A DNA stretch of 64,000 nt from Pseudomonas taiwanensis DSM 21245 (GTDB taxonomy: Bacteria; Pseudomonadota; Gammaproteobacteria; Pseudomonadales; Pseudomonadaceae). A program made the position numbers and the translations under genes. Location of the stretch: NCBI RefSeq assembly GCF_000425785.1, contig NZ_AUEC01000010.1, positions 218,354 through 282,353 of the forward strand, in the 5' to 3' direction. Under the pieces are notes generated by a model, which saw nothing but the letters and a program-made list of their open reading frames with translations, was not told the origin of the DNA and did not search any database. Shown one piece after another: positions 49,225-58,150 of this stretch. Position 1 is the stretch's first letter. Each line of letters begins with the position of its first letter.

Positions 49225-50622
49225 TCATCGCGGTCCATGCACGAGCTGCCCAGCCAGCGTAGGTGCCCTGGACTTCAGCAACCGCTTCATCCGCCACTCG
49301 AAGCCGATCGTCAGTGCCACCGAAGCGCACGCCAGCCCCAAGGCCAGCCCCCACCACACGCCGACCGCACCGCCGCCCAGGGTGAAGGTGAGCAGCCACG
49401 CTGCCGGTGCGCCTACCAGCCAGTAGCAGCACAGCCCGATCAGGAAGGTGGTCTTGGCATCCTTCAGCCCACGTATCGAGCCCATGGCGATGGTCTGCAC
49501 GCCATCGAACAGCTCGAACCAGGCCGCGACCATCAGCAGGCTTACCGCCAGCTGGTAGATCGCCGCGAAGGCTGGGTCATCGCCGTCGATGAACAGGCCT
49601 ACCAGCATCTCCGGACGCAGCCAGAACAGCGCGGCAAAGGCGAACATGATCATCGCGCCGAAGCCGATTCCCACACGCCCAGCGCTGCGTGCCGCCAACA
49701 GGTTGTCGGCGCCGTAGTAAAGCCCCACTCGCATGGTCACCGCGTACGACAGCCCGGTTGGTACCATGAATGCGGTGGACACGATTTGCAGGGCGATCTG
49801 GTGCGCCGCCAGTTCCGTGCTACCGAGCACACCCATGCACAGCGCGGCGAAGGCGAACAGCCCCACCTCCACCATGTAGGTACCGCCAATCGGCAGACCT
49901 AGCCGCCACAGTTCCCGCAGGGCAGGCAGGGAAGGGCGCGACAGGCCCCGGCGTAGCGGGTAGGGTGTATAGGCCGGGTGCCAGTGGATGTACAGCGCCA
50001 GGGCAATGGCCATGCCCATCGACACCACGGCGGTGACCAGGCCGATGCCCATCAGGCCAAGCTTGGGCAGGCCGAACATGCCTTCGATCAGCGCGACGTT
50101 GAACAGATAGTTGAGCACCGTGCCCACCAGGCTGATGACCATCACTGGCGTCGAGCGACCCAATGCGCTGGTGAATCCGCGCAAGGCCATGAACGTCAGG
50201 TAGCCAGGCAGGGCCAAGGGCAGTAGGGTAAGGAATTCGGCCGCCGAGGCCACGTTCTCGGGCTTCTGGCCGAACAGCAGTAACACAGGCTCGAGGTTCC
50301 ACAGCACCAGGGCCGCGACCAGCGCCAGACCCCAGGCCAACCACAGGCCGTTCTGTGCCAGGCGGGTAGCGCCCTCGATGTCATTCGCCCCTTTGCGAAT
50401 CGCCACCAGAGTGCCGACTGCGGCAATCACACCCAGGCAGAAAATCGACACGAACGAATAGCTCGCCGCACCCAGGCCGCCACCTGCCAGGGCCTGTGGG
50501 CTGATACGGGCCATCATCAAGGTGTCGGTCAACACCATCAGCATGTGCGCCAACTGCGAGGCGATCAGCGGCCCCGCCAGGCGCAGCAAAGCCTTGAGTT
50601 CAGTAGCGGGCGCGACATGCAT
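49225..50622 (-). CDS. MATE-family multidrug/toxin efflux pump (NorM type)
   Basis: This 465-residue inner-membrane protein has 12 helices in two halves. GPLIASQLAHMLMVLTDTLM near the start (core ~16-35) and repeated glycine/proline-rich helices fit the NorM branch of the MATE family, which exports cationic drugs against sodium or protons. The ATG at 50622 gives the standard length. It is divergent from a LysR gene that may control it. Confidence 0.9.
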   Translation of the reverse strand: MHVAPATELKALLRLAGPLIASQLAHMLMVLTDTLMMARISPQALAGGGLGAASYSFVSIFCLGVIAAVGTLVAIRKGANDIEGATRLAQNGLWLAWGLALVAALVLWNLEPVLLLFGQKPENVASAAEFLTLLPLALPGYLTFMALRGFTSALGRSTPVMVISLVGTVLNYLFNVALIEGMFGLPKLGLMGIGLVTAVVSMGMAIALALYIHWHPAYTPYPLRRGLSRPSLPALRELWRLGLPIGGTYMVEVGLFAFAALCMGVLGSTELAAHQIALQIVSTAFMVPTGLSYAVTMRVGLYYGADNLLAARSAGRVGIGFGAMIMFAFAALFWLRPEMLVGLFIDGDDPAFAAIYQLAVSLLMVAAWFELFDGVQTIAMGSIRGLKDAKTTFLIGLCCYWLVGAPAAWLLTFTLGGGAVGVWWGLALGLACASVALTIGFEWRMKRLLKSRAPTLAGQLVHGPR

Positions 50623-50777
50623 GGTTGAGGTCCTTGATGCTTATCCTGTAGGCGAGGCGACGATTCTGAGGCTTTGGTCAACTTTCCACAAAAGGATAAT
50701 AGCGATGCTTGGCATGAGTTGAACTCATGCATATATGATTATCTGCATTCCTTTCCACGCCCTCTTTCAGGTGCCCC

Positions 50778-51704
50778 ATGTCCCGTCAGTTGCCTGCGCT
50801 CTATGCGCTGCGCGCATTCGAAGCCGCCGCTCGGCTGAGCTCTTTCACCCGCGCTGGCGAAGAGCTCTCGATTACCCAGAGTGCGGTCAGTCGACACATT
50901 CGCACCTTGGAGGATCATTTCGCCTGTCGCCTATTCGTACGCAGCGGGCGCAGCCTGCAATTGACCGAGGCCGCGCGGGTGCTGCTGCCGGGTGTGCGCG
51001 AGGGCTTCGCCGCGCTGGAGCGGGCTTGCGATACCCTGCGCGGTGAAGATGACATCCTGCGCATGAAGGCGCCTTCGACCTTGACCATGCGCTGGTTGCT
51101 GGCACGCCTGAGCCGCTTTCGCCATTTGCAGTCGGGTAACGAGGTGCAGCTGACCAGCGCCTGGATGGACGTCGACCATGTGGACTTCAATCAGGAGCCG
51201 TTCGACTGTGCAGTGTTGCTCAGTGACGGTGTGTTCCCACCAGACTGGGAAGTGCGCCGGTTATTCAGCGAGTTACTGATCCCGGTGGGGGCGCCGGATT
51301 TGCTCAAGGATGGCCCCTGGGACGAGCGCCGGTTGGCGGGCATCGAGTTGCTGCACCCAACGCCGGACAAGCGTGACTGGCGGGCTTGGCTAGAGCGCAT
51401 GGGGCTTGCCGAAAAGGTTTCGCTCAAGGGCGGCCAGGTATTCGACACGCTGGAGCTGGGCATGATTGCGGCTGCCAGGGGTTATGGGATTTCCATGGGT
51501 GACCTGCTGATGGTGGCGGAGGACGTTGCGCAAGGACGCCTGAGCCTGCCGTGGCCCACGGCGGTGCCCAGTGGCATGGACTACTATCTGGTGTGGCCGC
51601 GCACCCGACCGGGTGGCGAGCGGTTGCGACGGCTGAGCGTGTTTCTGCAGGAGGAGGCGGCTGCGGTGAGTTTGCCGGATGTGCAGATGCTGCCTCCCCT
51701 CTAG
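50778..51704 (+). CDS. LysR-family regulator (GcvA-like)
   Basis: This 308-residue LysR regulator begins MSRQLPALYALRAFEAAAR. Its helix-turn-helix is FTRAGEELSITQSAVSRHIR (core ~24-43), and the rest is an effector-binding domain. The N-terminus resembles the GcvA/AmpR-like group. It is divergent from the MATE pump. Ligand unknown. Confidence 0.88.
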   Translation: MSRQLPALYALRAFEAAARLSSFTRAGEELSITQSAVSRHIRTLEDHFACRLFVRSGRSLQLTEAARVLLPGVREGFAALERACDTLRGEDDILRMKAPSTLTMRWLLARLSRFRHLQSGNEVQLTSAWMDVDHVDFNQEPFDCAVLLSDGVFPPDWEVRRLFSELLIPVGAPDLLKDGPWDERRLAGIELLHPTPDKRDWRAWLERMGLAEKVSLKGGQVFDTLELGMIAAARGYGISMGDLLMVAEDVAQGRLSLPWPTAVPSGMDYYLVWPRTRPGGERLRRLSVFLQEEAAAVSLPDVQMLPPL

Positions 51705-51789
51705 CCGGCAAGCCGCCTTCTTCAGGGCTGGGTGGGATCCTGGGCTTGCTGCAACAACGAAAACGTTTGCGAATATCCCGGCCCGACAC

Positions 51790-51816
51790 TCAAGTATTGG
51801 CTTGCGACGCCGATTC
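51790..51816 (+). promoter_or_regulatory. Sigma-28 (FliA) type promoter of the chemoreceptor gene
   Basis: TCAAGTAT (51790-51797), 11 bases, then GCCGATTC (51809-51816) matches the flagellar sigma-factor pattern (TAAAGTTT-N11-GCCGATAA) at 12 of 16 positions with exact spacing. It is about 100 bases before the ATG of the chemoreceptor, as expected for a motility-regulon gene. Confidence 0.65.
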
Positions 51817-51916
51817 TCTGGCACCAGCGTCCCGGAAGAGGATGCGATTTTCGTCGATAACCCGCAGGTGGCCTGGGTGATCAGGATGATCCCGGCCACT
51901 TGTCAGGAGCTTCCCC

Positions 51917-53824
51917 ATGTCGCAACCGCGTGCACGCATCGCCTCGCAGCTCGGAATCGCCCTCGCCATCGTGCTGGCGTTGGTGATCACCGGCAGTACC
52001 TTGTTCGCCCTGCGCTCGTTGGACCAGGCCAACCTCGCCACCCGCCAGCAGCACCTGGCCAGCGAGGCCCGGCTGTTGGCCGACCAGCTCGAAACCTTCC
52101 ACAGCTCGCTCAAGGACAACACCCAGCGCCTAAGCGGCTTGTTCGAGCGGCGTTTCGCCTCGGGCCTGACAGTGCATGCCGGTGAAACCGTCAATGTCGC
52201 AGGCCAGGCTACGCCTGCGTTGTACTTGGGCGAGCGGCTGCTGAACAACGACTTCCAGCAGGTGGACGAATTCCAGCAGATGACCGCGGGTGTCGCGACG
52301 CTGTTCGTGCGCAGCGGTGACGACTTCGTGCGCATCAGCACCTCGCTGACCAAGCAGGATGGTAGCCGCGCCATCGGTACCCAGCTCGACCGTCAGCACC
52401 CGGCTTATGCAAAGCTGATGGCGGGCCAGACCTATGTCGGGCGTGCCGTGCTGTTCGAGCGCAACTACATGACTCGCTACGTGCCGGTCAGCGATGGCAG
52501 TGGGCGGGTGATAGCTGTGTTGTTCGTCGGCTTCGACTACACCGACGCGCAGAATGCCCAGTTCGCCAACCTCAAGCGGTTCCGCATTGGTGAAACCGGC
52601 TCGCTGGCCCTGCGTGATGAACGAGGTCAATGGCTGGTTCCGCCGGCCAATGCCGAGCAGCCACTGTTCAGCGTCACCGCGCCCTTCGCCGAAGGCCCAT
52701 GGACGGTGGTGGCGAGCATGCCAGAAGCGGAGATTCGTGAGGTGACCTGGAACGTCGGCTGGCGCCTGGCCATCGGCAGCCTGCTGGCCATGCTGCTGGC
52801 GGTGGCGGCGACCCTGTGGTTGTTGCGGCGCAAGCTTCGGCCCCTCGATGACCTGGTGCTGCAGGCCGAAGCCCTCGGGGCAGGCGACCTCAATGCACGT
52901 CTGAATGTCACCAGCCATGACGAAATCGGCCAGCTGGCACGCAGTTTCAACAAGATGGGCGAGGCCCTGTCGACCATGGTCGAGCACATTCGCAATGCAT
53001 CCGAGCAAGTCAGCGGGCGGGCACGCTCGTTGGCCGGGTTGTCGGCCGGGGCTTGCGAAGGCATGGACCAACAGTCCGGCGAGATCACCAGCATGGCAGG
53101 CGCGGTGGAGGAGTTCAGCGCCACCTCGATGAACATCGCCGACAACATGGCGGGCACCGAGCGCATGGCCCGCGACAATGCCCAGCAGACCCGCATCGGC
53201 CGTAACGCCATGGATCAGGCATCGAGCTCGCTACGCCAGATCGCCGAGGCGCTGGGTGGCACGGCTACGGTGATGGACACCCTGGGCGCTCGCTCCCAGG
53301 AAATCGGTGGGATCGTTGGGGTGATCACCGCGATTGCCGAGCAGACCAACTTGCTGGCGCTCAACGCCGCCATTGAAGCGGCCCGGGCCGGCGAGCAGGG
53401 ACGAGGCTTCGCCGTCGTGGCTGATGAGGTGCGAGGACTGGCTGCCCGCACGCGCCAGGCGACGGACGAAATTTCCGGCATGATCGCCAGTATCCAGCAA
53501 CAGACCGGGCATGCGATCAGCACCCTGGAGCAGGGCAACCAGTTGATGCAGGAGGGCCTGGAGCGCAACGACAAAGTGGCCGAGGCACTGGCGCGCATCG
53601 ATGAGCAAAGCCGCGTTGCCGGTGAACAGTTCGCCGTCATCAGCACCGCGACACAGGAGCAGAGCAGCACGGCAACGGTGCTTAGCCGCAACCTGCAGAG
53701 CATCGCGCAAGCCAACAGCGAGCAACGCGACGTGGCCAACGAGCTGGCGTTCACTGCCCGGGAGCTGGAAGGGCTGGCAGCGCAGTTGAGGCAGGAAGTG
53801 GATCGATTTCGGGTAGGCCGCTGA
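51917..53824 (+). CDS. Methyl-accepting chemotaxis protein with Cache-type sensor
   Basis: This 635-residue receptor has a first membrane helix (~10-30), a periplasmic sensor of about 240 residues that resembles a single Cache (PF17201/17202-like) domain, a second helix (~278-300), HAMP (~300-355) and a cytoplasmic signalling hairpin. The tip motif [20 protein letters not shown], which docks CheA/CheW, is complete. The late part has no CheR-binding pentapeptide. A sigma-28 promoter precedes it. It seems to be an accessory receptor in this neighbourhood; its ligand cannot be read from the sequence. Confidence 0.92.
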   Translation: MSQPRARIASQLGIALAIVLALVITGSTLFALRSLDQANLATRQQHLASEARLLADQLETFHSSLKDNTQRLSGLFERRFASGLTVHAGETVNVAGQATPALYLGERLLNNDFQQVDEFQQMTAGVATLFVRSGDDFVRISTSLTKQDGSRAIGTQLDRQHPAYAKLMAGQTYVGRAVLFERNYMTRYVPVSDGSGRVIAVLFVGFDYTDAQNAQFANLKRFRIGETGSLALRDERGQWLVPPANAEQPLFSVTAPFAEGPWTVVASMPEAEIREVTWNVGWRLAIGSLLAMLLAVAATLWLLRRKLRPLDDLVLQAEALGAGDLNARLNVTSHDEIGQLARSFNKMGEALSTMVEHIRNASEQVSGRARSLAGLSAGACEGMDQQSGEITSMAGAVEEFSATSMNIADNMAGTERMARDNAQQTRIGRNAMDQASSSLRQIAEALGGTATVMDTLGARSQEIGGIVGVITAIAEQTNLLALNAAIEAARAGEQGRGFAVVADEVRGLAARTRQATDEISGMIASIQQQTGHAISTLEQGNQLMQEGLERNDKVAEALARIDEQSRVAGEQFAVISTATQEQSSTATVLSRNLQSIAQANSEQRDVANELAFTARELEGLAAQLRQEVDRFRVGR

Positions 53825-53837
53825 CTGCTACGGACCT

Positions 53838-53868
53838 GTCGCCGGCAAGCGGGCTTGCCGGCGACTTT
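53838..53868. terminator. Perfect 13-bp hairpin between the chemoreceptor and hglS
   Basis: GTCGCCGGCAAGC-GG-GCTTGCCGGCGAC followed by TTT lies between convergent genes. The stem resembles the core of P. putida REP units, so it may be both a repeat and a two-way terminator. Confidence 0.75.
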
Positions 53869-53879
53869 ATGACCGAGGC

Positions 53880-55274
53880 TTAGATCGAGCCGAGGTTCAA
53901 CGCCTGCGCACATGCCTGCAGCGAACGCTGTTCACTCTGTGCATACAGCGTCAATTCATCCTGTACCTTCAGCCCAAGTGCCGCCTCGAAAGCATCCCGG
54001 TTGGCATTGCTACCGTACTCGGCCTGGGCATCGTCACCGAGGTTGGATTGGAAAATGCCCGCGGCACTGACCGGCAGGAAGTCTTCGTACACCAGCGCCT
54101 CGAAGTGCACATGGCCTGCTTCGATCAGCCCTTCCAGCGTGGTCGGGCGATCGTCCTGATCCCGTGCGGCCAAGCCCTTCTCGGTGGGGAAGTAGCGGAA
54201 GTAGGCCAGACCCTGTTCGCGCATTTGGGCCAGGTCATCCGGAAATGCGGCGAATTGCTCCTTGAGCAACACCATGTAGCGTTCGGCGTTGGCCTCGGCC
54301 GGGGCGCCGCCCAGGGCCGCGCGGGTCGCATCCAGCAGCGTGTCGTAGAGCTGGCGGCCTTTGGGCGTCAGTGCCGCGCCGCGTTGCTCGATTTCGCCGA
54401 AGCGCGCGGTGTGGCTGCCTTCGCTGCCCTGCTGACCGCTGAACGCGACCGTCTCTTGCAGCGCCTTGAAGCTGGTCTGGCGCAACAGGATCGGGTGACG
54501 GCGAGTAGGAGGGCCTTCGACCACGGCTTTTGGTGGGATGCCCTTGGCAGGCATGCCGGCCTGGATCGCGTCGATATCCAGCGTGCGCGGCGTCAGGTGG
54601 TTGATGTGTGGGCCTTTGAAGGCCACCACATCGGCGATCAGGCGGTGCTGGTCATGCAGCTGCTGATACTGCTCGGCGGTCACCGTGGCATCCTGGTGCC
54701 AGCGGAAGGTGTGCAGCGCCTCTTGGACGAAGGTGTGGGCATCGACTGCATTCAGGCCGCCGTCACGCTCGCTTTGGGCGATCAGCTCCAGTACCCGTGG
54801 GGTGAAGATCTTGCGCTTGGCCAGAATGGTCTGGGCCAGTTCACGCAGTGGCGGGTTGTCGATCAGCTCCAGTCGTAACAGCGAGGTGAATACCCGGAAG
54901 GGGCTGACATGCAGGGACTGTTCGTGCACCGCGCGGAACGCGGTGGAATGGACCGGTACACCGGCCGAGCTGAGATCGTAGTAGCCGACAGGTTCCATGC
55001 CCATGACGGCGAACAATTTGGCGATGGTCGCCAGTTCCTCTGCGGTGCCCACGCGGATCGCGCCGTGGCGCTCCTGGTCCAGGCGCTCGATTTCGCCGGT
55101 CCAGCGCAGGGCCTCGGCCACTGCTGGCTGTTGGGTCATGACCTGCTGGTTGACTTCGCTCACCAGCTCCAGCAGCGTGCCGTACAGCGGCACTTCCTGT
55201 TTGTACATGAGTGACATGGCGGCAGAGAACTGCGCACGGATGCTGTCGGGGCTGACGAAATCGTGGGCGGGCAT
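53880..55274 (-). CDS. hglS: 2-oxoadipate dioxygenase/decarboxylase HglS
   Basis: This 464-residue DUF1338/YdcJ protein matches HglS, the iron enzyme of P. putida that turns 2-oxoadipate into D-2-hydroxyglutarate in lysine catabolism. The metal ligands described for that enzyme are all present at the expected numbers: His70 (ERHGAIR, with Arg74), His226 (GPHINHLT) and Glu294 (RFGEIEQRG). The ATG at 55274 with AGGAAG upstream gives that numbering; a longer frame would not. It follows a LysR gene on the same strand, opposite amaB-amaA, so this block forms one lysine/pipecolate degradation locus. Confidence 0.92.
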   Translation of the reverse strand: MPAHDFVSPDSIRAQFSAAMSLMYKQEVPLYGTLLELVSEVNQQVMTQQPAVAEALRWTGEIERLDQERHGAIRVGTAEELATIAKLFAVMGMEPVGYYDLSSAGVPVHSTAFRAVHEQSLHVSPFRVFTSLLRLELIDNPPLRELAQTILAKRKIFTPRVLELIAQSERDGGLNAVDAHTFVQEALHTFRWHQDATVTAEQYQQLHDQHRLIADVVAFKGPHINHLTPRTLDIDAIQAGMPAKGIPPKAVVEGPPTRRHPILLRQTSFKALQETVAFSGQQGSEGSHTARFGEIEQRGAALTPKGRQLYDTLLDATRAALGGAPAEANAERYMVLLKEQFAAFPDDLAQMREQGLAYFRYFPTEKGLAARDQDDRPTTLEGLIEAGHVHFEALVYEDFLPVSAAGIFQSNLGDDAQAEYGSNANRDAFEAALGLKVQDELTLYAQSEQRSLQACAQALNLGSI

Positions 55275-55436
55275 CGCAAGCTTCCTGGTTGGGTTCGGAC
55301 ACTTACATGAAAACTGGGAATGCACGTTGGCCACAAGCGAAAAAAAGTGAGTGTGTCATTCCTTTTTTGATCGACCCTGAGGTCGTTGCGACCGCCGCTG
55401 CAGAATGTGGCAGGCCGCGCCACGCGCCTGACAACG

Positions 55437-56327
55437 TCAAACCGACAACTGCTCGTTGATCCACGCCATCAGCGCTCGCACCTTCGGCACCTCGGCCGCA
55501 TGTTCGGCATACGCCAGGTAATGCGCCCCCGCGCTACGCATCGCATGATCCCAGGGGATGACCAGGCTTCCCTCGGCCAACTCCTTGGCAGCCAGGTATT
55601 TGGGCACCAGCGCCACTCCACACCCCGCCTGCGCCGCGCTTAATGCCATGTAGAACGTATCGAAGCGTGGTCCGTGGTAGGCGCTGACACTGTGCAGTCC
55701 AAGCTCCAGGAACCATTCATGCCAGGCCTCTGGCCGAGATGTGCTTTGCAACAGCACCAGTTCCGCCAGTTCAGCGGCATCGGCCAGGGTTCGGCCGGCC
55801 AGCAGTTCCGGCGCGCATACCGGCACCACGTCCTCACGGAACAGTTCAAGGCAGGTAGCGCCCGGCCAGGTGCCCTGGCCGTAGAAGAACACCACATCGG
55901 CCGAGCCTTGCAGCAGGGCAAAAGGCTCCATTTCGTTGCGGATATCCAAGTGGATATTCGGGTGGCGTTTGCCGAAGCCCTTGAGGTGCGGGATCAGCCA
56001 GCGCACGCCAAAACTCGGTTGAGTGGCTACCTTCAATATCTCGGTCTGCTCGCCATAGGTCAGGACATAGCGGCTGGACATGTCGACCTGGGTCAGGATC
56101 TTGTTCACCTCGGCCAGGTACAGGCTGCCGGCAGGCGTGAGTTGCAGACGCCGGCGAATACGCAGGAACAGGTGGTGACGCAGCATGTCCTCAAGCTGTG
56201 CCACCTGTTTACTGACCGCGCTCTGGGTCAGGTGCAGCTCTTCGGCGGCACGGGTAAAACTCAAGTGACGGGCTGCGGCTTCGAAGCACTGCAGGGCGGT
56301 CATGGAGGGAACCAGGCGTTTTGACAT
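55437..56327 (-). CDS. LysR-family regulator of the lysine/pipecolate locus
   Basis: This 296-residue LysR regulator of the GcvA-like group starts MSKRLVPSMTALQCFEAAARH. Its helix-turn-helix is FTRAAEELHLTQSAVSKQVA (core ~28-47). It lies between hglS (same strand) and divergent amaB, so it most likely controls amaB-amaA and possibly hglS. An upstream ATG at 56351 is possible but its ribosome site is too close. Confidence 0.85.
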   Translation of the reverse strand: MSKRLVPSMTALQCFEAAARHLSFTRAAEELHLTQSAVSKQVAQLEDMLRHHLFLRIRRRLQLTPAGSLYLAEVNKILTQVDMSSRYVLTYGEQTEILKVATQPSFGVRWLIPHLKGFGKRHPNIHLDIRNEMEPFALLQGSADVVFFYGQGTWPGATCLELFREDVVPVCAPELLAGRTLADAAELAELVLLQSTSRPEAWHEWFLELGLHSVSAYHGPRFDTFYMALSAAQAGCGVALVPKYLAAKELAEGSLVIPWDHAMRSAGAHYLAYAEHAAEVPKVRALMAWINEQLSV

Positions 56328-56385
56328 AGCGGTCTCTGTGGCAGAAATCATTACCTGACGGAATGATATGCGGAATAAAGGTCGT

Positions 56386-56422
56386 TTGTTGCACTGGTGT
56401 GATCGGATTAATACTGATCCAC
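56386..56422 (+). promoter_or_regulatory. amaB promoter with overlapping LysR-type operator candidate
   Basis: TTGTTG (56386-56391) and TAATAC (56409-56414) are 17 bases apart. GTGATC at 56399 and GATCCAC at 56416 form an imperfect inverted repeat over the -10 region, with the T-N11-A layout common for LysR operators. The divergent LysR gene is the likely source of the binding protein. Confidence 0.4.
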
Positions 56423-56463
56423 ATCATTTTTCCATCCCTTCACCCGATGTAGGAGAAGCACAA

Positions 56464-57954
56464 ATGGTTGCTGGATTGCTCGAGCGCCTTGGCGTTGCCG
56501 CCGAGGCTCACACCCAGGGCGACTACCCTGTTCACACGCCGATCGACGGCAGCCAGATCGCCTCGGTGAAACTGCTCGGCAAAGCCGAGACCATCGCCTG
56601 CATCGACAGGGCGCAGAACGCCTTCGAAGCCTGGCGCAGCGTCCCGGCCCCACGCCGTGGCGAGCTGGTGCGCCTGTTCGGCGAAGTGCTGCGCGAGCAC
56701 AAGGCCGACCTCGGCGAGCTGGTATCCATCGAAGCGGGCAAGATCACCCAGGAAGGCCTGGGCGAAGTACAGGAAATGATCGACATTTGCGACTTCGCCG
56801 TTGGCCTGTCGCGTCAGCTGTACGGCCTGACCATCGCGTCCGAACGTCCTGGCCACCACATGCGTGAAACCTGGCATCCGCTGGGCGTGGTCGGCGTCAT
56901 CAGCGCTTTCAACTTCCCAGTCGCCGTCTGGGCCTGGAATACCGCCCTGGCCCTGGTGGCCGGTAACTCGGTGGTATGGAAACCGTCCGAGAAGACCCCG
57001 CTGACCGCCCTGGCTTGCCAGGCGCTGTTCGAGAAAGCCCTGAAAGCCTTCGGCGATGCTCCGGCTGGTCTGTCGCAACTGGTGATCGGCGGCCGCGAAG
57101 CGGGTGAAGCCCTGGTCGACGACCCACGCGTTCCGCTGGTCAGCGCCACCGGCAGCACCCGTATGGGTCGCGAAGTCGGCCCGCGTGTGGCCGCACGCTT
57201 CGGCCGCAGCATCCTGGAGCTGGGTGGCAACAACGCCATGATCCTGGCCCCGAGCGCCGACCTGGACCTGGCCGTGCGCGGCATTCTGTTCTCCGCAGTC
57301 GGCACCGCGGGCCAGCGCTGCACCACCCTGCGTCGCCTGATCGTGCACCGCTCCATCAAGGACGAAGTGGTTGCTCGCGTCAAAGCGGCATACGGCAAGG
57401 TGCGCATCGGCGATCCGCGCAAAGACAACCTGGTTGGCCCGCTGATCGACAAGCAGTCGTTCGATGCGATGCAGGGCGCCTTGGCCAAGGCCCGTGATGA
57501 GGGTGGCCAGGTATTCGGTGGCGAGCGTCAGCTGGCCGATCAGTACCCCAACGCCTACTACGTGTCGCCCGCCATCGCCGAGATGCCGGCGCAGAGCGAT
57601 GTAGTGCGCCACGAGACCTTCGCGCCGATCCTGTACGTGCTGGCCTATGACGACTTCGAAGAGGCCTTGCGCCTGAACAACGAAGTGCCACAAGGTCTGT
57701 CCTCGTGCATCTTCACCACCGACATTCGTGAAGCCGAGCGCTTCCAGAGTGCTTCGGGTAGCGACTGCGGTATCGCCAACGTCAACATCGGTACCAGCGG
57801 CGCGGAAATCGGCGGTGCATTCGGTGGCGAGAAGGAGACTGGCGGTGGTCGTGAGTCGGGTTCGGATGCCTGGAAGGGCTACATGCGGCGCCAGACCAAC
57901 ACCGTGAACTACTCCCGTGAGCTGCCGTTGGCGCAGGGTATCGTGTTCGACTGA
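56464..57954 (+). CDS. amaB: L-2-aminoadipate-6-semialdehyde dehydrogenase AmaB
   Basis: This 496-residue aldehyde dehydrogenase of the ALDH7/antiquitin type oxidises aminoadipate semialdehyde (from piperideine-6-carboxylate) to L-2-aminoadipate in lysine degradation. The catalytic glutamate is in ILELGGNNAMI (~residue 254), the nucleophile cysteine in GTAGQRCTTLR (~288). AGGAG precedes the ATG at 56464. AAGCACAA directly before the ATG is a 7/8 match to the Hfq/Crc motif. amaA follows. Confidence 0.93.
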   Translation: MVAGLLERLGVAAEAHTQGDYPVHTPIDGSQIASVKLLGKAETIACIDRAQNAFEAWRSVPAPRRGELVRLFGEVLREHKADLGELVSIEAGKITQEGLGEVQEMIDICDFAVGLSRQLYGLTIASERPGHHMRETWHPLGVVGVISAFNFPVAVWAWNTALALVAGNSVVWKPSEKTPLTALACQALFEKALKAFGDAPAGLSQLVIGGREAGEALVDDPRVPLVSATGSTRMGREVGPRVAARFGRSILELGGNNAMILAPSADLDLAVRGILFSAVGTAGQRCTTLRRLIVHRSIKDEVVARVKAAYGKVRIGDPRKDNLVGPLIDKQSFDAMQGALAKARDEGGQVFGGERQLADQYPNAYYVSPAIAEMPAQSDVVRHETFAPILYVLAYDDFEEALRLNNEVPQGLSSCIFTTDIREAERFQSASGSDCGIANVNIGTSGAEIGGAFGGEKETGGGRESGSDAWKGYMRRQTNTVNYSRELPLAQGIVFD

Positions 57955-57972
57955 TGGATTGATGCTGCATGG

Positions 57973-57991
57973 CCGGGGGCGTTGCCCCCGG
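57973..57991 (+). terminator. GC hairpin after amaB
   Basis: CCGGGGGC-GTT-GCCCCCGG lies 18 bases after the amaB stop. It has no T-run, so it may only partly end transcription or protect the message, separating amaB from amaA expression. Confidence 0.5.
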
Positions 57992-58104
57992 TTCGCAGTG
58001 GTGCGGCGACCCAATATACCCGTTCCCACAGGTTCTCCACTGCCCTCGAGGCCTGTGTGGCCCCTGTGTGAGCGGGTTTATCGGTTCGTCGTACCGCCGC
58101 GAAT

Positions 58105-58121
58105 GGGCCGCTTGGCGGCCC
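58105..58121 (+). promoter_or_regulatory. Hairpin in the amaA leader
   Basis: GGGCCGC-TTG-GCGGCCC lies 30 bases before the amaA start and directly ahead of the A-rich Hfq/Crc candidate site. Confidence 0.4.
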
Positions 58122-58122
58122 C

Positions 58123-58134
58123 AACAAGAACAAA
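58123..58134 (+). promoter_or_regulatory. Doubled Hfq/Crc catabolite-repression motif before amaA
   Basis: AACAAGAACAAA contains two overlapping exact AAnAAnAA matches (AACAAGAA and AAGAACAA), 16 bases before the amaA ATG and just ahead of its GGAG ribosome site. This is where Hfq with Crc blocks translation in Pseudomonas. Confidence 0.6.
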
Positions 58135-58150
58135 TCGCTGGAGCCGGGCC

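Noticed and set aside
51853..51860. GTCGATAA as a second sigma-28 -10 element
   Set aside because: There is no TAAA-like element 15 bases upstream; the site at 51790-51816 is much better.
56440..58029. A 529-codon minus-strand open frame
   Set aside because: It is the antisense of amaB; His/Gln/Gly-rich translation is an artefact of codon bias.
57917..58150. N-terminal extension of AmaA overlapping the amaB end
   Set aside because: The stretch contains hairpins and a ribosome site and does not resemble the enzyme; the ATG at 58151 gives the family length.
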